The position numbers and the translations under genes were made by a program. The notes under the pieces were generated by a model. The model had not been told where the DNA came from, made no database searches, and worked only from the letters and a program-made list of their open reading frames with translations. Below, in pieces: positions 1 through 8,555 of a DNA stretch of 64,000 nt (position 1 is the stretch's first letter; the number at the start of each line of letters is the position of its first letter). This DNA comes from Rhizobium sp. WYJ-E13 (GTDB lineage: Bacteria; Pseudomonadota; Alphaproteobacteria; Rhizobiales; Rhizobiaceae), in NCBI RefSeq assembly GCF_018987265.1, contig NZ_CP076853.1, positions 124,001-188,000 on the forward strand. Reading direction: 5' to 3'.

Positions 1-263
1 CACAGCACCTCGCCGGCCGTGCGTGTGATGACGCCGGTGAGCAATTTGATGAGAGTGGATTTGCCGGCGCCGTTTTCACCGACGATGGCGTGGATTTCGC
101 CGGCAAGGAAGGTCATGGTCGCGGGCTTCAGCGCCTGCACGTGACCATAATTCTTCTGCAGGCCTTTCAGTTCGAGGATGGGCGATCCGGTGGGAATTCG
201 ATTGGCTTCTTTCAGCGTCGTGCTGTCATCGTGGCGATGACTGACCTCTTCCAGTCCGACCAT
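1..263 (-). CDS. Sugar ABC transporter ATP-binding protein, N-terminal part (runs off left edge)
   Basis: About 87 N-terminal residues of a ribose/simple-sugar importer ATPase (RbsA/MglA type). The Walker A motif GENGAGKST lies at residues 61-69, preceded by the usual LxLKGLxKxYGxVxAL strand of an ABC domain. The rest of the protein, including the Q-loop, signature and second ABC half expected in this family, lies outside the window. The ATG at 263 is preceded by a purine-rich AGGAGGAGAGG stretch. It lies 103 bases downstream of the binding-protein gene on the same strand, so both probably belong to one transporter operon whose permease should follow to the left. The family is clear; the substrate is inferred from the neighbours. 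Confidence 0.9.
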   Translation of the reverse strand, partial: MVGLEEVSHRHDDSTTLKEANRIPTGSPILELKGLQKNYGHVQALKPATMTFLAGEIHAIVGENGAGKSTLIKLLTGVITRTAGEVL

Positions 264-325
264 GGACCTCTCCTCCTCTTGTCACGTCTGCTCCATCCCC
301 GGTGAACAATACCATGGATGAAAAG

Positions 326-356
326 GGCCGCGCCGGTTTTTGAAGCCGCCGCGGCC
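326..356 (-). other. Intercistronic GC-rich stem-loop in the sugar transporter operon
   Basis: A perfect 7-bp inverted repeat (GGCCGCG at 326-332 and CGCGGCC at 350-356) sits between the binding-protein stop codon and the ATPase start, followed on the minus strand by CTTTTC. Such hairpins commonly protect the abundant binding-protein transcript or partly terminate before the ATPase. The role here is inferred. Confidence 0.5.
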
Positions 357-366
357 ACCTGCCGTT

Positions 367-1356
367 TTACTTGATCTTCGGATTCAGCAGCGCGTCGATC
401 TTCGGATCGGCCATATTCGCCTTGGTGACGAGGTTTGCGCCCGTATCGACATTTTCCGGAACCTTCTCGCCCTTGGACACGGCAAGAGCGGTCTTGATGC
501 CGTCATAACCCATGCGATAGGGGTCCTGAACGACGAGGCCGGCAATCGCGCCGTCCTTGAGGAAGCCGACCGTCTTGTCGTCGCTGTCGAAGCCGATGAC
601 CATGATCTTGTCGCCGAGCTTGTTTTCGGCGATCGCCTGGCCCACACCCTGCGCCATGATGAGGTTCGAGGCGAAGACGCCGACGAGGTTCGGGTTTGCC
701 GTGATCAGGTCGGTCATCATGTTGAGGCCGGTCGTTGCCTGGCCGTCGCCATACTTGTCGGCGATCACCTTCAGGCCGGGATGCTTGGTCTTGATCTGAT
801 CCAGGAAGCCTTCGCGGCGCTGTTCCAGGGAGCCGACGCCGGGAAGGTTGGTCAGGATGACGACTTCGCCTTCTTCCTTGCCGGTCGCTTCCTTGATGGC
901 GGCGGCAAGACCGTCGGCAGCGATGCGGCCGCCCTGGACGTTGTCGGTCGTCAGAAACGACTTGAATGCCTTGGAGTCGGCGCCGGAGTCGATGCCGATG
1001 ATCGGAACCGACTTGGCGGCTTCATCGATCGGCTTGCCGAGTGCCTTGAACTCGGTCGGCGAGATGACGACAGCGGCCGGCTTGCCGGCAACGGCGTTCT
1101 CGAGAATGCTGATCTGGCCGTTGATGTCGGATTCAGCCTGGGCGCCAAGCTCCGGCACGTTGACGCCGAGATCCTTGCCGGCCTTGCGGGCGCCTGCCAG
1201 AACGATCTGCCAGTAGAAGGACGTCGTGTCCTTGACGATGATCGGGATCGTCACCTCGGCGGCAAAGGATGCGGCCGGCATTGCCGTGGCGATGACGGCA
1301 GCGCCCGCAAGTGCCGTAAAGGCGCGGCGAGACAGAATGGATTTCACGATACTCAT
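367..1356 (-). CDS. Sugar ABC transporter periplasmic substrate-binding protein (RbsB-like)
   Basis: 329 residues, typical for periplasmic binding protein family 4 (type I fold). It has a Sec signal peptide with an RR pair and a hydrophobic stretch, cleaving near ASFA-AE around residue 32. Mature motifs typical of RbsB-like proteins are visible: VISPTEF, PIIGIDSGAD, VFASNLIMAQGVGQAI and MVIGFDSDDKTVGFLKDG. It should deliver a monosaccharide to the membrane permease. The gene heads a transporter operon continuing to the left; a 23-bp operator-like site lies 66 bases upstream. The neighbouring mutarotase and aldose dehydrogenase suggest L-fucose or a related sugar, but the sequence alone does not prove the ligand. 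Confidence 0.92.
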   Translation of the reverse strand: MSIVKSILSRRAFTALAGAAVIATAMPAASFAAEVTIPIIVKDTTSFYWQIVLAGARKAGKDLGVNVPELGAQAESDINGQISILENAVAGKPAAVVISPTEFKALGKPIDEAAKSVPIIGIDSGADSKAFKSFLTTDNVQGGRIAADGLAAAIKEATGKEEGEVVILTNLPGVGSLEQRREGFLDQIKTKHPGLKVIADKYGDGQATTGLNMMTDLITANPNLVGVFASNLIMAQGVGQAIAENKLGDKIMVIGFDSDDKTVGFLKDGAIAGLVVQDPYRMGYDGIKTALAVSKGEKVPENVDTGANLVTKANMADPKIDALLNPKIK

Positions 1357-1421
1357 AAGGGTTCTCCTCTCAGGGTGCGTTCTCCTCCAATGAAACCGGA
1401 CCGCTGAACGCAGGCGGACGA

Positions 1422-1444
1422 TTTTTTATCGATAAAAAACATTT
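1422..1444 (-). promoter_or_regulatory. Operator-like site upstream of the binding-protein gene (copy 1)
   Basis: The segment contains a perfect 18-bp palindrome, TTTTTTATCGATAAAAAA (1422-1439), followed by CATTT. A near copy, identical at 19 of 23 positions and in the same orientation, lies at 4644-4666, upstream of the dehydratase gene. The distance to the start codon is 66 bases here and 60 there. This is what a pathway-specific repressor site would look like; the divergent GntR protein encoded at 4828 is the obvious candidate binder (inference). Confidence 0.6.
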
Positions 1445-1568
1445 ACAGTGAGAAGCTAGCTGAGGCGCAGGCAAATTGCAAGTGTGCCTATTTCGCTTTT
1501 TTAGCCGCTAAATTGCCTCCCAAGCAGTTGTTTTCGTTTAAAATACATAAGGACCTAAAATAAGATCC

Positions 1569-2015
1569 TCAGTCGAATTGCACTTCGTGCGGATGCACGA
1601 CACCCTTCTTCAAAATCAGGTTGCCATAGAGCCGGAACTCTGTGGTTGCGACGATGTAGGCGGCCTTCCGTGCCATCTCGTAAAAGGCGAAGCGTTCCAC
1701 CGATGCGATGGAGAAATTACCGGCACGCCGGGTGACGATCTCCTGGAATTCGGCGCAAACCTCCGGCACGGCCTTGGGATCGCCGACCACTTCCATCCGC
1801 CATGCCGATTGCGGCACGAACGTATCGAGCGGCATATGGGTGAGGATCGCCTCGGCCATGGCAGTCGCGCTGACGCCATCGGCCCGGATGACGTCTGGTC
1901 CCATGCTGCTTGCCGGGAAATTGGCGTCGGCAATGACGATATCGTCGCCATGCCCCATGCTCTTCAGTGCATAGAGCAGATCGGGGCCGAGAAGCGGATG
2001 AATACCTTTAAGCAT
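1569..2015 (-). CDS. RbsD/FucU family sugar mutarotase (FucU-like)
   Basis: 148 residues, the usual length of FucU. The N-terminus MLKGIHPLLGPDLLYAL followed by GHGDDIVIADANFP is the hallmark of the family, with the conserved His and Asp residues of the active site. FucU interconverts alpha- and beta-L-fucose, RbsD ribopyranose forms; the sequence is closer to FucU (LLxAL, MGHGD, FPA). The stop codon is 9 bases from the aldo/keto reductase stop-to-start junction, indicating one transcript: dehydratase, reductase, mutarotase. It presumably supplies the right anomer of the imported sugar to the dehydrogenase. Confidence 0.88.
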   Translation of the reverse strand: MLKGIHPLLGPDLLYALKSMGHGDDIVIADANFPASSMGPDVIRADGVSATAMAEAILTHMPLDTFVPQSAWRMEVVGDPKAVPEVCAEFQEIVTRRAGNFSIASVERFAFYEMARKAAYIVATTEFRLYGNLILKKGVVHPHEVQFD

Positions 2016-2024
2016 AGTGTCTCC

Positions 2025-3047
2025 TCAGACCCGCACGGCTTCGTCGCCGAGCGGCGCGGCAACCAGCGTATAGGGTTCGAATTCGGGATAGATGTCGGCG
2101 GGAAGCTGCGGTTCGAAGTTCTCCATGTTGCGAACGAGGCTCGAAGGCTTCGCCGTACCGATCAGCACCGAGGAGACAACGGGGTCGTGCAGCGGAAACT
2201 GCAGGGCAGGGGCGGCAAGCGGCACGCCGTGGCGCTTGGCCACCTCTTCCATTGCGCCCACCTTGGCGAGTACTTCCTCGGTTGCCGGCATATAATCGAA
2301 ATGCGAGCCCGGCACCGGGCCGGTTGCGAGGATGCCGGAATTGAAGACGCCGCCGACGACGAAAGAAGTACCCTTCTGCCGGCAGAGCGGGATCAGTTCG
2401 GCAACGGCAGACCGGTCGAGCAGCGTATAGCGGCCGGCCATCAGGATTGTGTCGATATCGGCGTTGCGCATCACGTCGAGGCAGACAGGCACCTCGTTGA
2501 CGCCGAGGCCGAAAGCCTTGATCGCGCCCGAGGATTTCAGCTGTTCCAGCGCCTTGATGCCGCTATCGAGGAAATTTTTCAGATGCACGGCATTCTTGGC
2601 CGCACCATGCGTATAGGCGCCGATGTCATGAACGAAGAGGATATCGATGCGGTTCAGGCCGAGGCGCGCATAGCTGAATTCCACCGATCGCATGATGCCG
2701 TCATAGGAATAGTCGTAATCGGCATCGAAGGAGAGCGGATCGACATAGCTGTAGTCGGGAACGGTGCCTGTCGGCACCGGGCGCAACAGACGGCCGACCT
2801 TGGTGGAGAGAACATATTCGTGTTCCGGCTTGTCCCGCAGGAAATCGCCGACGCGTCGTTCGGCAAGCCCGAGGCCATACCACGGCGCTACATCGAAATA
2901 GCGGATGCCGTGGTCCCATGCGGTTTCCAGCGTTTCCATCGCCTGCTCACGCGGGCAGGCACGATAAAGGCCGCCGAGGGCTGCGGCGCCGAAGCTGATT
3001 TCGGTCACCTCGAGCGCCGTCTTGCCAATTCTCCTCGTCTTCATCAT
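2025..3047 (-). CDS. Aldo/keto reductase, D-threo-aldose 1-dehydrogenase type
   Basis: 340 residues with the aldo/keto reductase barrel. The DVAPWYGLGLAERRVGDFL segment carries the catalytic Asp and Tyr, STKVGRLL the catalytic Lys, and FVHDIG the His position. The long loop and C-terminal FEPQLPADIYPEF resemble L-fucose dehydrogenase / D-threo-aldose 1-dehydrogenase, which oxidises L-fucose with NAD(P) to the lactone. It lies 9 bases upstream of the FucU gene and 28 bases downstream of the dehydratase, in the same orientation, so an oxidative (non-phosphorylating) sugar route is the likely setting. Substrate is inferred. Confidence 0.85.
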   Translation of the reverse strand: MMKTRRIGKTALEVTEISFGAAALGGLYRACPREQAMETLETAWDHGIRYFDVAPWYGLGLAERRVGDFLRDKPEHEYVLSTKVGRLLRPVPTGTVPDYSYVDPLSFDADYDYSYDGIMRSVEFSYARLGLNRIDILFVHDIGAYTHGAAKNAVHLKNFLDSGIKALEQLKSSGAIKAFGLGVNEVPVCLDVMRNADIDTILMAGRYTLLDRSAVAELIPLCRQKGTSFVVGGVFNSGILATGPVPGSHFDYMPATEEVLAKVGAMEEVAKRHGVPLAAPALQFPLHDPVVSSVLIGTAKPSSLVRNMENFEPQLPADIYPEFEPYTLVAAPLGDEAVRV

Positions 3048-3075
3048 TCCTCCTCGTGAAGACCCAATGTTTTAT

Positions 3076-4584
3076 TTAGAGCGTGGCGCCGAGATGCCAC
3101 GGGACGAATTCGTTGTCGCCGTAGCCGAAAATCTCACTTTTCGTCTTCTTGCCCGAGGCCGTATCGACGATCAGGTCGAAGATCTCGCGACCCTTGCCGC
3201 TGATCGTCGCGTCACCCGTAACGATCGTGCCGCAATCGATGTCCATATCCTCTTCCATCGAGGTATAAAGCGCCGAATTGCTGGCGAGCTTCAGCGAGGG
3301 TGCGGGGCGACAGCCGAAGCAGCTTCCGCGGCCGGTCGTGAACGCAATCATGTTCGCGCCGCCGGCAACCTGGCCGGTGGCTGAAACCGGGTCATAGCCG
3401 GGCGTATCCATGAAGACGAGGCCGGGGGCCGTAACGCGCTCGGCATAACCATAGACGGCGGTCAGCGGCGAGCGGCCGCCCTTGGCGACGGCGCCGAGCG
3501 ACTTTTCGAGAATGGTCGTCAGCCCGCCGCGCTTGTTGCCCGGAGACGGATTGTTGTCGAGCGAAGCGCCATGCAGGGCGACATAGTCTTCCCACCAGGC
3601 GATCTTCTCATCGAGCTTCTTGGCGACCTCTTCGCTGACCGCGCGGCTGCGCAGCAGATGCTCCGCACCATAGATCTCGGAGGTTTCCGAAAGGATTGCC
3701 GTGCCGCCGGCAGCCGCCAAGAGGTCGGCCGCGACACCGAGCGCCGGATTGGCGGTAATGCCCGAAAAACCGTCGGAGCCGCCGCACTGCAGCCCGATGA
3801 TGATCTCGCTGACGGACATCGGCACGCGCTTTTCGCGGCCGACATCGGCGGCGATTTCGCGCAGCACGCCCATGGCGCGCTCGACCGCGCGGCGCGAACC
3901 ACCCGCGTCCTGGATGTTGAAATGCCGCTTGGAGGCACCCGCGCCACTCTGGCCGTAAAGGGTGAGCTGATTGACCTCGCAGCCGAGGCCGATCATCAGC
4001 ACGCCGCCGAAATTCACATGGCGCGTATAGCCGGCAAGTGTGCGGTGCAGCACGTTCATGCCGTCGCCGGTCGAGCTCATGCCGCAGCCCTGGTCGTGAA
4101 CGATCGGCACGAAGCCATCGATCCCGTCATAATGCGGCAGAATGGTGCGGTTGGCCTCGTCGGCAATCGCCCGACAGACCGTGGTGGAACAGTTCACGCT
4201 GGCGATGATGCCGATATAGTTGCGCGTCGCCGCCCGCCCGTCGGCACGGCGATAACCCATGAAGGTCCGCGCCCTGTCTTCAGCGCTCGCTTCTTCTGGC
4301 GCCGAGTTGGCGGTTGCAGCAAGGCGGTCGTTTTCGAAATGCAGATTATGGCTGTGAACATGGTCGCCGGCTTTCACATCTGCCGTGGTGCGGCCGATCG
4401 CCTGGCCGTATTTTACGACCGGCATGCCCTGCGGAATATCGGTAAGGGCGATCTTGTGGCCGGGGTCGATCTTCTGCCGTGTCGTGACGCCGGCAACATC
4501 AGATCCTTCAGCAATCGGAGCCGTCGCGACCGCGACATTGTCTCCGGCCGACAGGATGATCCAATTCTGTCTGTCCAATTTCAT
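3076..4584 (-). CDS. Altronate dehydratase (UxaA/GarD) family protein
   Basis: 502 residues from the Met at 4584. The N-terminal SAF domain (first about 90 residues, ending GDHVHSHNLHF) is followed by the large C-terminal galactarate/altronate dehydratase domain, with motifs NCSTT, HDQGCGM, GLGCEVNQL, GLQCGGSDGFSG, TTGRGSCFG and the metal-binding Cys residues within them. Family members dehydrate sugar acids to 2-keto-3-deoxy acids. In this operon it would act on the acid made by the aldose dehydrogenase. The longer reading frame to 4635 was rejected because the added residues are not family-like and the operator lies there. The AGGGAG directly abuts the ATG, so initiation could be slightly different. 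Confidence 0.88.
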   Translation of the reverse strand: MKLDRQNWIILSAGDNVAVATAPIAEGSDVAGVTTRQKIDPGHKIALTDIPQGMPVVKYGQAIGRTTADVKAGDHVHSHNLHFENDRLAATANSAPEEASAEDRARTFMGYRRADGRAATRNYIGIIASVNCSTTVCRAIADEANRTILPHYDGIDGFVPIVHDQGCGMSSTGDGMNVLHRTLAGYTRHVNFGGVLMIGLGCEVNQLTLYGQSGAGASKRHFNIQDAGGSRRAVERAMGVLREIAADVGREKRVPMSVSEIIIGLQCGGSDGFSGITANPALGVAADLLAAAGGTAILSETSEIYGAEHLLRSRAVSEEVAKKLDEKIAWWEDYVALHGASLDNNPSPGNKRGGLTTILEKSLGAVAKGGRSPLTAVYGYAERVTAPGLVFMDTPGYDPVSATGQVAGGANMIAFTTGRGSCFGCRPAPSLKLASNSALYTSMEEDMDIDCGTIVTGDATISGKGREIFDLIVDTASGKKTKSEIFGYGDNEFVPWHLGATL

Positions 4585-4643
4585 CTCCCTGACGAAACGT
4601 TCGCTTCTGCGCCCGTTACATCGACGAATGCGCATTGATTTTG

Positions 4644-4666
4644 TTTTTTATCTACAATAAACATTT
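4644..4666 (-). promoter_or_regulatory. Operator-like site upstream of the dehydratase operon (copy 2)
   Basis: This 23-bp stretch begins TTTTTTATC and ends AAACATTT, matching 19 of 23 positions of the site at 1422-1444 in the same orientation relative to the downstream gene. It lies 60 bases from the dehydratase start and within the divergent region shared with the GntR gene, so one bound repressor could control both directions. The binding protein is inferred. Confidence 0.6.
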
Positions 4667-4827
4667 TCAAGTCAACGGGAATATTGATCCTGTGGACGAG
4701 GGAGGCAAACGGCCGCAGGCGACCGAAAAACAAGATAAAGGTCGCCTGAAGAGGCTCCTGGTCCGGCTGTACCCGTTGTTGGCAGCGGGGATCATCGCCG
4801 TATCGCTTGGGCGGAAAGCAGGGTCTG

Positions 4828-5727
4828 ATGGCAAGGCAGAATACGGTCTTCAAGGAAGCCTATAATCGATATGCGGCAGCGTTGCGCACCGATACCGCGC
4901 TGCCCTCCGAGCCGGAGATTGCCGCCCAGCTCGGCGTCAGCCGCAGCACGGCACGCGCCATCCTGACCCGCCTCAGCGATGAGGGCATCATCCGCTGGAA
5001 CAAGCGCCAGAAGATCGTGTTGCGCCAGCCTGTTGACCGCGACTTTTTTCCCACGGAAGAGACCGATTCACTGCACGACATCATCGAGCGCAGCTTCATG
5101 CAGCGCATTCTTTCGGATGAAGCAGCCCCCGGCATGCAGATCAACGAGCTGGAGCTTGCCCGCGAGATCGGCACGGGCACGACGAGCGTGCGCGAATTCC
5201 TGATCCGCTTCTCGCGCTTCGGGCTGATCGAAAAGCGGCCGAACAGCCATTGGACGCTGAAGGGCTTTACCCGCGAATTCGCGCTGGAACTTGCCGATGT
5301 GCGCGAAATGTTCGAGCTGCATTCGGCTGCCGAATTCGGCAGGCTGCCTGCCGAGCATCAGGCATGGGCCGATCTTGCTGTTATCAAGGAAGATCACCTC
5401 TCCATGCTTTCCGATATCAACAACCGCTTCAAGGAATTCTCTGTCCTCGACGAGCGCTTTCACCTTTTGATCCACCGCGCCTCGAAGAACCGCTTCATCG
5501 CCGACTTCTACGACGCGATCGCCATCATCTTCCACTATCACTATCAGTGGAACAAGACGGCCGCCCGCCAACGCAACGAGCGCGCGATTCACGAACATCT
5601 CGATTATATCGCAGCGCTCGAAGCCCACGATCAGGCAAGGATCGAGGCGGCCTGCCGCATCCACCTTCGCTCGGCCCGCCAGACGCTGCTGCAGTCCATT
5701 CCGCAGGCGGCTACGGAAAGTGTCTGA
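4828..5727 (+). CDS. GntR family transcriptional regulator with two winged-helix segments and FCD domain
   Basis: 299 residues from the ATG at 4828 (GGAAAGCAGGG upstream; the ATG at 4807 has no good site). Residues about 20-60 form one winged HTH (PSEPEIAAQLGVSRSTARAIL, then LSDEGIIRW), and residues about 80-145 form a second, canonical FadR-type GntR HTH (PGMQINELELAREIG, SVREFLIRFSRFGLIEKR). The remainder is an FCD ligand domain (LADVREMFELHSAAEF, HLLIHRASKNRF, EHLDYIAALEAHD). Divergent from the sugar catabolism operon, it is most likely its repressor, releasing DNA when a sugar acid binds. The doubled HTH is unusual for the family. Confidence 0.88.
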   Translation: MARQNTVFKEAYNRYAAALRTDTALPSEPEIAAQLGVSRSTARAILTRLSDEGIIRWNKRQKIVLRQPVDRDFFPTEETDSLHDIIERSFMQRILSDEAAPGMQINELELAREIGTGTTSVREFLIRFSRFGLIEKRPNSHWTLKGFTREFALELADVREMFELHSAAEFGRLPAEHQAWADLAVIKEDHLSMLSDINNRFKEFSVLDERFHLLIHRASKNRFIADFYDAIAIIFHYHYQWNKTAARQRNERAIHEHLDYIAALEAHDQARIEAACRIHLRSARQTLLQSIPQAATESV

Positions 5728-5791
5728 ATTATCGTCATGAAGGGCGGATGAGGGGACCACATCCACCGATCCCAACCGATCAGCATTATCT

Positions 5792-7285
5792 CTAATGCGA
5801 GGCGGCTTCGCTCGCCGCACCTCCCGCACCTTTGCTCTTCACCCCGCGGCCGATCGGAATGAGCCAGGTGGTCGCAAAGGTCAGCACCGCTACCACGACG
5901 ACGCCCCAGAAGCTCCAGTGGAGCGCCGCATCGAAAATGCCGCGCACCGTCGCATCGCCGGCGAGCTCCGAAAGGCCGGTCGGCTCGTTCAGGACATGAT
6001 GCAGGCGGTTTGCCACATCCCCCGTCGCATAGTGACTGATCCCGGCGTTGAGGATGGCGCCGAGCACGGTGGCGCCGAGCGTATTGCCGAGGCTGCGGGC
6101 AAAGATGATCGAGGCCGTCGCACTGCCGCGCATCGACCATTCCACGCTGTCCTGCACCAGCGCGATGCTGGTGAGATTGATGAGCCCCATGCCGAAGCCC
6201 ATGAAGAAGGAACCGGCGCCGGCGACGGCCGGATGGCTGTCCGGCGACAGGAACAAGAGGAAGAAAGCGCCGAAGGGGAACATGAAGCTGCCGACCCGCA
6301 GCGTATTGCGGATACCGAATGCCCTGAAGAAGCGGCTGGACAGCATCACCGACAGCGGCCAACCGACCACGAGCATGGTCAGCGTGAAGCCGGCCACGAT
6401 GGGCGAGCGGCCGAGCACGCCCTGCACATACATCGGCAGGATCGTCGAAAGGCCGATCAGCGCCATGCCGGCAAGCAGCATGCAGGCGTTGCTGGTGGCG
6501 ACAAGCCGCCGGCTCCAGAGCGCGATGGAAATGATAGGCTCCGGCGTGCGCCTTTCCTGCAGCACGAAAAGAATGCCGGTCACGACGAAGACGATCGCCA
6601 GCGCGATGAGGATCCAGGCCGGCGCATTCGTTTCCGTCAGGATCGTCAGGAGCGCGATGATGGAAATCGAAAACAGGATGGCGCCGAGATAGTCGATCCT
6701 GGCATTTTTGTGCGCCAAGTCCTCTTTCAGGAAGAGCAGGAAGGCGATGATCGAGAAGATGCCGATCGGCAGATTGATCCAGAAGATCCAGGCCCATGAG
6801 ATGGTGTCGACGATGATACCGCCGGCAAGCGGCCCAACGACCGCCGAGGTCGCCCAGACGGTCGCCATCACGCCCTGCACCTTGCCGCGTTCCTCCAGCT
6901 TGAACAGGTCGCCGATGATGGTCATCGTCACCGGCTGGATCGCGCCGGCCCCCAGGCCCTGCACCAGACGGAACACGATGAGCGAGGCCATCGACCAGGC
7001 AAGCCCGCAGAAGAGTGAACCGACGAGGAAAACCAGGATGCCGCCGATCAGCACCGGCTTGCGGCCGAAAATATCCGAGAGCTTGCCGTAGATGACCGTG
7101 GTCGTCGACTGCGCCAGCAGGAAGGCGGAAAAGACCCAGCTGTAATAGGTGAAGCCGCCGAGCTGGCCGACGATCCGCGGCATGGCGGTCGCAACGATCG
7201 TGGCCTCGATCGCCACCATGAAGGTCGCGAGCATGATCGTCGCAACGACGAGCGTGCGGTTGGATTGCGTCGATGGTGCGGACAT
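5792..7285 (-). CDS. MFS multidrug exporter, DHA2 (EmrB/QacA) type, 14 TM
   Basis: 497 residues with about 14 predicted membrane segments. The N-terminal pattern LATFMVAIEATIVATAMPRIVGQLGG is the conserved motif D1-like start of DHA2 transporters, and GKLSDIFGRKPVLIGG is MFS motif A between TM2 and TM3. RLVQGLGAGAIQPVTMTIIGDLF (motif B/C region) also fits drug/proton antiporters. No membrane-fusion partner (EmrA) lies nearby, so it may act alone in the inner membrane. Converges with the GntR gene with 64 bases between. Substrate unknown. Confidence 0.9.
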   Translation of the reverse strand: MSAPSTQSNRTLVVATIMLATFMVAIEATIVATAMPRIVGQLGGFTYYSWVFSAFLLAQSTTTVIYGKLSDIFGRKPVLIGGILVFLVGSLFCGLAWSMASLIVFRLVQGLGAGAIQPVTMTIIGDLFKLEERGKVQGVMATVWATSAVVGPLAGGIIVDTISWAWIFWINLPIGIFSIIAFLLFLKEDLAHKNARIDYLGAILFSISIIALLTILTETNAPAWILIALAIVFVVTGILFVLQERRTPEPIISIALWSRRLVATSNACMLLAGMALIGLSTILPMYVQGVLGRSPIVAGFTLTMLVVGWPLSVMLSSRFFRAFGIRNTLRVGSFMFPFGAFFLLFLSPDSHPAVAGAGSFFMGFGMGLINLTSIALVQDSVEWSMRGSATASIIFARSLGNTLGATVLGAILNAGISHYATGDVANRLHHVLNEPTGLSELAGDATVRGIFDAALHWSFWGVVVVAVLTFATTWLIPIGRGVKSKGAGGAASEAASH

Positions 7286-7634
7286 GATGAACCTTTCGGA
7301 GCTTTCTCCGTGGCGAGAAAACTGCTCTCGGCTGGCAGGGCAGCTGCAACGCGTGATGTCGGCAGTTCTTTTATGCTCCTGCTGATAGCAGGTAAAGCGC
7401 AGGTGACAGGCTTTCTTTTGTGTCGAGGCTTAAACTGCTTCCGGCCCTGGCGAATTTAAAATACAAGGAGGAAAAGAGATCTGACAGGCTGCGATCCGGC
7501 AGTTTGCCGGGGCTCTCGGATGTCAGGATTGCATTTCCGCCAGGTTATTCCCAACTGAAGATCTGATGCAGGCCTGTGAACCGCTCCATCGCGGGTGCGA
7601 AGGGTTCCGGATCCGGGCACGGAAATGGCGAGAT
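7286..7634. other. Intergenic region between divergent MFS and glycosyltransferase genes
   Basis: About 350 bases without a convincing gene. It should hold both divergent promoters. An isolated strong Shine-Dalgarno-like AAGGAGG at about 7467 is not followed by an open reading frame of any length. Confidence 0.5.
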
Positions 7635-8477
7635 ATGATGGCGCATGTTTTGGCTGCGAGCGGAGGCGTTAAACAGGTAATCTGCATCAATTGGGGTACG
7701 AGATACGGGCCGACTTTCATCAACCGGCTCTATGCGATGGTGGCACGCAACATCACGCCGCCCTTTACCTTCACATGCTTCACCGACTGCCGGGACGATC
7801 TCCACCCCGGCATCCTGTGTGAGGATCTGCCGCCTCTGGATGTCGAAATGCCCGTCAATACGAGGGGCATCTGGCCGAAGGCGAGGCTTTGGGGACCGAA
7901 GCTCGGAAGCCTGAGCGGGCCGGTCCTCTATCTGGACCTCGATCTTGTTATCGTCGCCTCCCTCGATGACTTTTTCGAAGTCGGAGGCCCTGACGACGTC
8001 GTCATGGCCCGCAACCAGACGACGCCTTTCGAAAGGCTCGGCCAGAGCTCGCTCTTTCGCTTTCCGGTCGGCAAGCTCCTGCCGCTGCAGGAAAAGTTCA
8101 GGGCCGATCCGCAGAAAGTGGCCGATGAGTATCAGTACGAGCAGCGTTTCGTCACCCGCAATGCGCCCGGCGGCGTGAAATTCTTCCGACGAAACTGGGT
8201 TCTGCATTTCCGGCAGGACTGCCACTGGGCCTTTCCGCTGAACTATTTTCTCGCCCCCCGCCTGCCGTCCAGCGCCCGCGTGGTCCTCTTCCCGCGCGGC
8301 TTCCACCCGCAGAACGCCATCGACGGGAAATTCGGCCCGAAAGGCCGCGCCGAAACGAGGCTCGCTCATATCAAGGGCGTCTTCGATGCCAGCAAACGCA
8401 ACGGCAAGGCGCCCTTCCGCTACCTGCGCCACTATATATTGCCGACACCCTGGGTGGCCGACCATTGGCATGAGTAG
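7635..8477 (+). CDS. Glycosyltransferase-like protein with DxD motif
   Basis: 280 residues starting at one of two adjacent ATG codons (7635/7638). The pattern is that of a small nucleotide-sugar transferase: an N-terminal VICINWGTRYGPTFINRLYAMV strand-helix, TFTCFTDC, KARLWGPKL and the metal-binding DxD in LYLDLDLVIV, followed by FFEVGGPDDVVMARN. It has no signal peptide or membrane segment. Similar proteins occur singly in rhizobia; the acceptor is unknown, and surface polysaccharide decoration is only a guess. It stands alone, followed by an unrelated exported protein. Confidence 0.65.
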   Translation: MMAHVLAASGGVKQVICINWGTRYGPTFINRLYAMVARNITPPFTFTCFTDCRDDLHPGILCEDLPPLDVEMPVNTRGIWPKARLWGPKLGSLSGPVLYLDLDLVIVASLDDFFEVGGPDDVVMARNQTTPFERLGQSSLFRFPVGKLLPLQEKFRADPQKVADEYQYEQRFVTRNAPGGVKFFRRNWVLHFRQDCHWAFPLNYFLAPRLPSSARVVLFPRGFHPQNAIDGKFGPKGRAETRLAHIKGVFDASKRNGKAPFRYLRHYILPTPWVADHWHE

Positions 8478-8555
8478 GAACGTTAATTTCGGATCGCAGC
8501 GGAACAATTTCCCGCCTTGAATGTTGTCGGCTGAGGAAAACTCCTGGGTGCTACC

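Noticed and set aside
340..1407. 355-codon plus-strand frame over the sugar-binding-protein gene
   Set aside because: It is a mirror of the RbsB-like gene and has no recognisable motif, whereas the minus strand gives a complete binding protein with a signal peptide.
1578..3059. 493-codon plus-strand frame opposite fucU and the aldo/keto reductase
   Set aside because: Antisense shadow; both minus-strand products have full family motifs.
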